In this document: positions 5,873 through 6,441 of the stretch, in pieces
Layout of the letters: each line of letters opens with the position of its first letter
Numbering within the stretch: position 1 is the first letter of the stretch
Origin: SZAS-7 sp964514655
GTDB lineage: Bacteria > Chlamydiota > Chlamydiia > Chlamydiales > FEN-1388
Direction of reading: 5' to 3'
DNA length: 6,441 nucleotides
Assembly: GCA_964514655.1 (NCBI GenBank)
Contig: CAZEQY010000055.1
Span: forward strand, 1 to 6,441
Program-made: the position numbers and the translations under genes
The notes under the pieces: generated by a model
Seen by the model: only the letters and a program-made list of their open reading frames with translations
Told to the model about the DNA's origin: nothing
Databases searched by the model: none

Positions 5873-6205
5873 ATGACAGCAATTACATTACGCGATGGCA
5901 CGCAAGTTTCAGAAGAAGTCTATGACAGATTTGGATTCAATCGCAATACACCTCATTCCGAAGACTACGTCAAGTTTTTTGACACTATCGAACAAATGCC
6001 TTCAAAGCCAGCATCACGTCCCCCAGCCGGCCAACAAGGTATTTTTTACATCGATGTTTCCCGAGGCGCCGACGGCGTTCGACAGGTAACGTTAAAACAG
6101 CTGCACGCAGCTCAAGTCAAAATATCAATTCCCGCCTTAGAAAAAACCGGCGACTGGCCCCTAGGCGGCAGAATTTTTTCCGTAAAGGAGCCAAAAAACC
6201 TGTAG
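5873..6205 (+). CDS. Hypothetical protein (110 aa)
   Basis: I do not recognise this protein. It is small and soluble, with no signal peptide or membrane segment. The N-terminus (MTAITLRDGTQVSEEVYDRF) looks like a short beta-hairpin followed by a helix. Residues 42-56 are rich in Pro, Gln and Gly and probably form a linker. Residues 57-86 (IFYIDVSRGADGV, then RQVTLKQLHAAQVKI) read as beta-beta-alpha, and the end is WPLGGRIFSVKEPKNL. DVSRGA (61-66) echoes DISRGA in the 331-aa protein, and the following RQVTLKQL stretch weakly resembles the VRHF module of the two middle genes. Codon structure and the ribosome site support a real gene. It is probably co-transcribed with the VOC gene, 41 bp upstream, and a hairpin with a T-run follows 21 bp after the stop. 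Confidence 0.72.
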   Translation: MTAITLRDGTQVSEEVYDRFGFNRNTPHSEDYVKFFDTIEQMPSKPASRPPAGQQGIFYIDVSRGADGVRQVTLKQLHAAQVKISIPALEKTGDWPLGGRIFSVKEPKNL

Positions 6206-6226
6206 TGCCCCTTGTCCACTGCTTTG

Positions 6227-6258
6227 AAAAATCCTAGGGCATAAGCCCTACGATTTTT
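6227..6258. terminator. Hairpin with A- and T-runs, probable bidirectional terminator
   Basis: AAAAATC (6227-6233) pairs with GATTTTT (6252-6258), and TAGGGC pairs with GCCCTA around ATAA, with one C-C mismatch between the two blocks. The A-run and T-run on the two flanks make it terminator-like in both directions. It follows the 110-aa gene's stop by 21 bp. Confidence 0.7.
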
Positions 6259-6290
6259 GTAGCTGAACGGTTGCTTTATTTCAAATAAGC

Positions 6291-6372
6291 CACGCAAATT
6301 TTTCAGCCTGAAGGGCTGGTTTATAAAAGCCTAGGGCATCCGCCCTAGGTCTCGAGTTTGGACATTTGCGTG
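6291..6372. repeat. Nested inverted-repeat element enclosing two hairpins
   Basis: CACGCAAAT (6291-6299) is the exact reverse complement of ATTTGCGTG (6364-6372). Between these arms lie two hairpins: CAGCC/GGCTG (6304-6318, loop TGAAG) and a perfect 8-bp CCTAGGGC/GCCCTAGG (6330-6349, loop ATCC). The second hairpin repeats the CCTAGGGCAT core of the terminator-like hairpin at 6227-6258. The whole could fold as a three-way junction. It has no coding content. It could be a REP-like or non-autonomous mobile repeat, or a structured RNA. Confidence 0.55.
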
Positions 6373-6373
6373 T

Positions 6374-6388
6374 GAAGCCGAAGGCTTC
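6374..6388. repeat. Short perfect hairpin next to the intron boundary
   Basis: GAAGCC and GGCTTC pair perfectly (6 bp) around GAA. It ends 4 nt before the predicted intron 3' junction at 6393 and would lie in the downstream exon of the minus-strand intron. Confidence 0.5.
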
Positions 6389-6392
6389 TCTG

Positions 6393-6441
6393 ATCGAGTA
6401 GGAGGTGGGCGTTAGCCCACCGTCCTCTCACACCACCGTAC
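6393..6441 (-). mobile_element. Group II intron, 3' end only (domain V distal arm and domain VI)
   Basis: Read on the minus strand, the edge bases GTACGGTGGT (6441-6432) look like the 3' arm of a domain V helix, which would pair with sequence outside the window. Domain VI follows. GAG and CTC pair at the base (6429-6427 with 6398-6396), then AGGA with TCCT, a bulged C, and a 7-bp GGTGGGC/GCCCACC stem with loop TAAC. A single A (6399) is bulged between TCCT and CTC, exactly where the branch-point A belongs. It is 7 nt from a 3' end in GAT, which fits the AY ending of group II introns. The wording of this segment also matches intron ends I remember from bacterial genomes. The intron body and any reverse transcriptase would lie to the right. 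The class is not assigned. Confidence 0.72.

Noticed and set aside
6112..6297. Minus-strand 61-codon open frame
   Set aside because: It begins in the hairpin tract and runs antisense through the end of the 110-aa gene, with no ribosome site and no protein-like pattern.

Overview
The window looks like part of a Gram-negative bacterial chromosome. Several proteins have Sec signal peptides, two are probable lipoproteins, and one is an outer-membrane beta-barrel. The RHS protein's N-terminus and the style of the beta-barrel remind me most of amoeba-associated Chlamydiae (Parachlamydiales-like). That is recognition from memory, not a search, and I hold it at moderate to low confidence.

Left part (1-3244), all on the minus strand. 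A tight run of three genes reads right to left: a 194-aa lipoprotein with a PsbP/DcrB-like look, a 274-aa lipoprotein of unknown function (2-bp gap), and an RHS/YD-repeat protein (34-bp gap). The RHS gene runs off the left edge, leaving 269 codons visible. A plausible sigma70-type promoter (TTGCAA-17-TATAGT) precedes the first gene. Upstream is a separate 285-aa outer-membrane beta-barrel gene, which ends in an imperfect hairpin. Together these suggest a cell-envelope or surface locus.

Middle part (3481-5391). Two divergent genes share a 245-bp regulatory gap. The minus-strand gene (331 aa) has a near-consensus promoter (TTGACA-17-TAAAAT). The plus-strand gene (200 aa, alanine-rich coiled coil) has a textbook Shine-Dalgarno that sets its start at 4722, and it ends in a perfect 11-bp-stem rho-independent terminator. 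The two otherwise dissimilar proteins share a short VRHF-containing module, so they may be functionally linked. I do not recognise either family.

Right part (5403-6441). A VOC/glyoxalase-superfamily gene starts only 11 bp after the terminator's T-run. A 110-aa protein of unknown function follows. After it comes a hairpin-dense non-coding tract with a repeated CCTAGGGC-type palindrome, two hairpins being enclosed by a 9-bp inverted repeat. The last 49 bases fit the 3' end of a group II intron on the minus strand: the distal arm of domain V, then domain VI with its bulged branch-point A 7 nt from the predicted splice site. The rest of the intron lies outside the window to the right.

I saw no tRNA, rRNA or CRISPR array.
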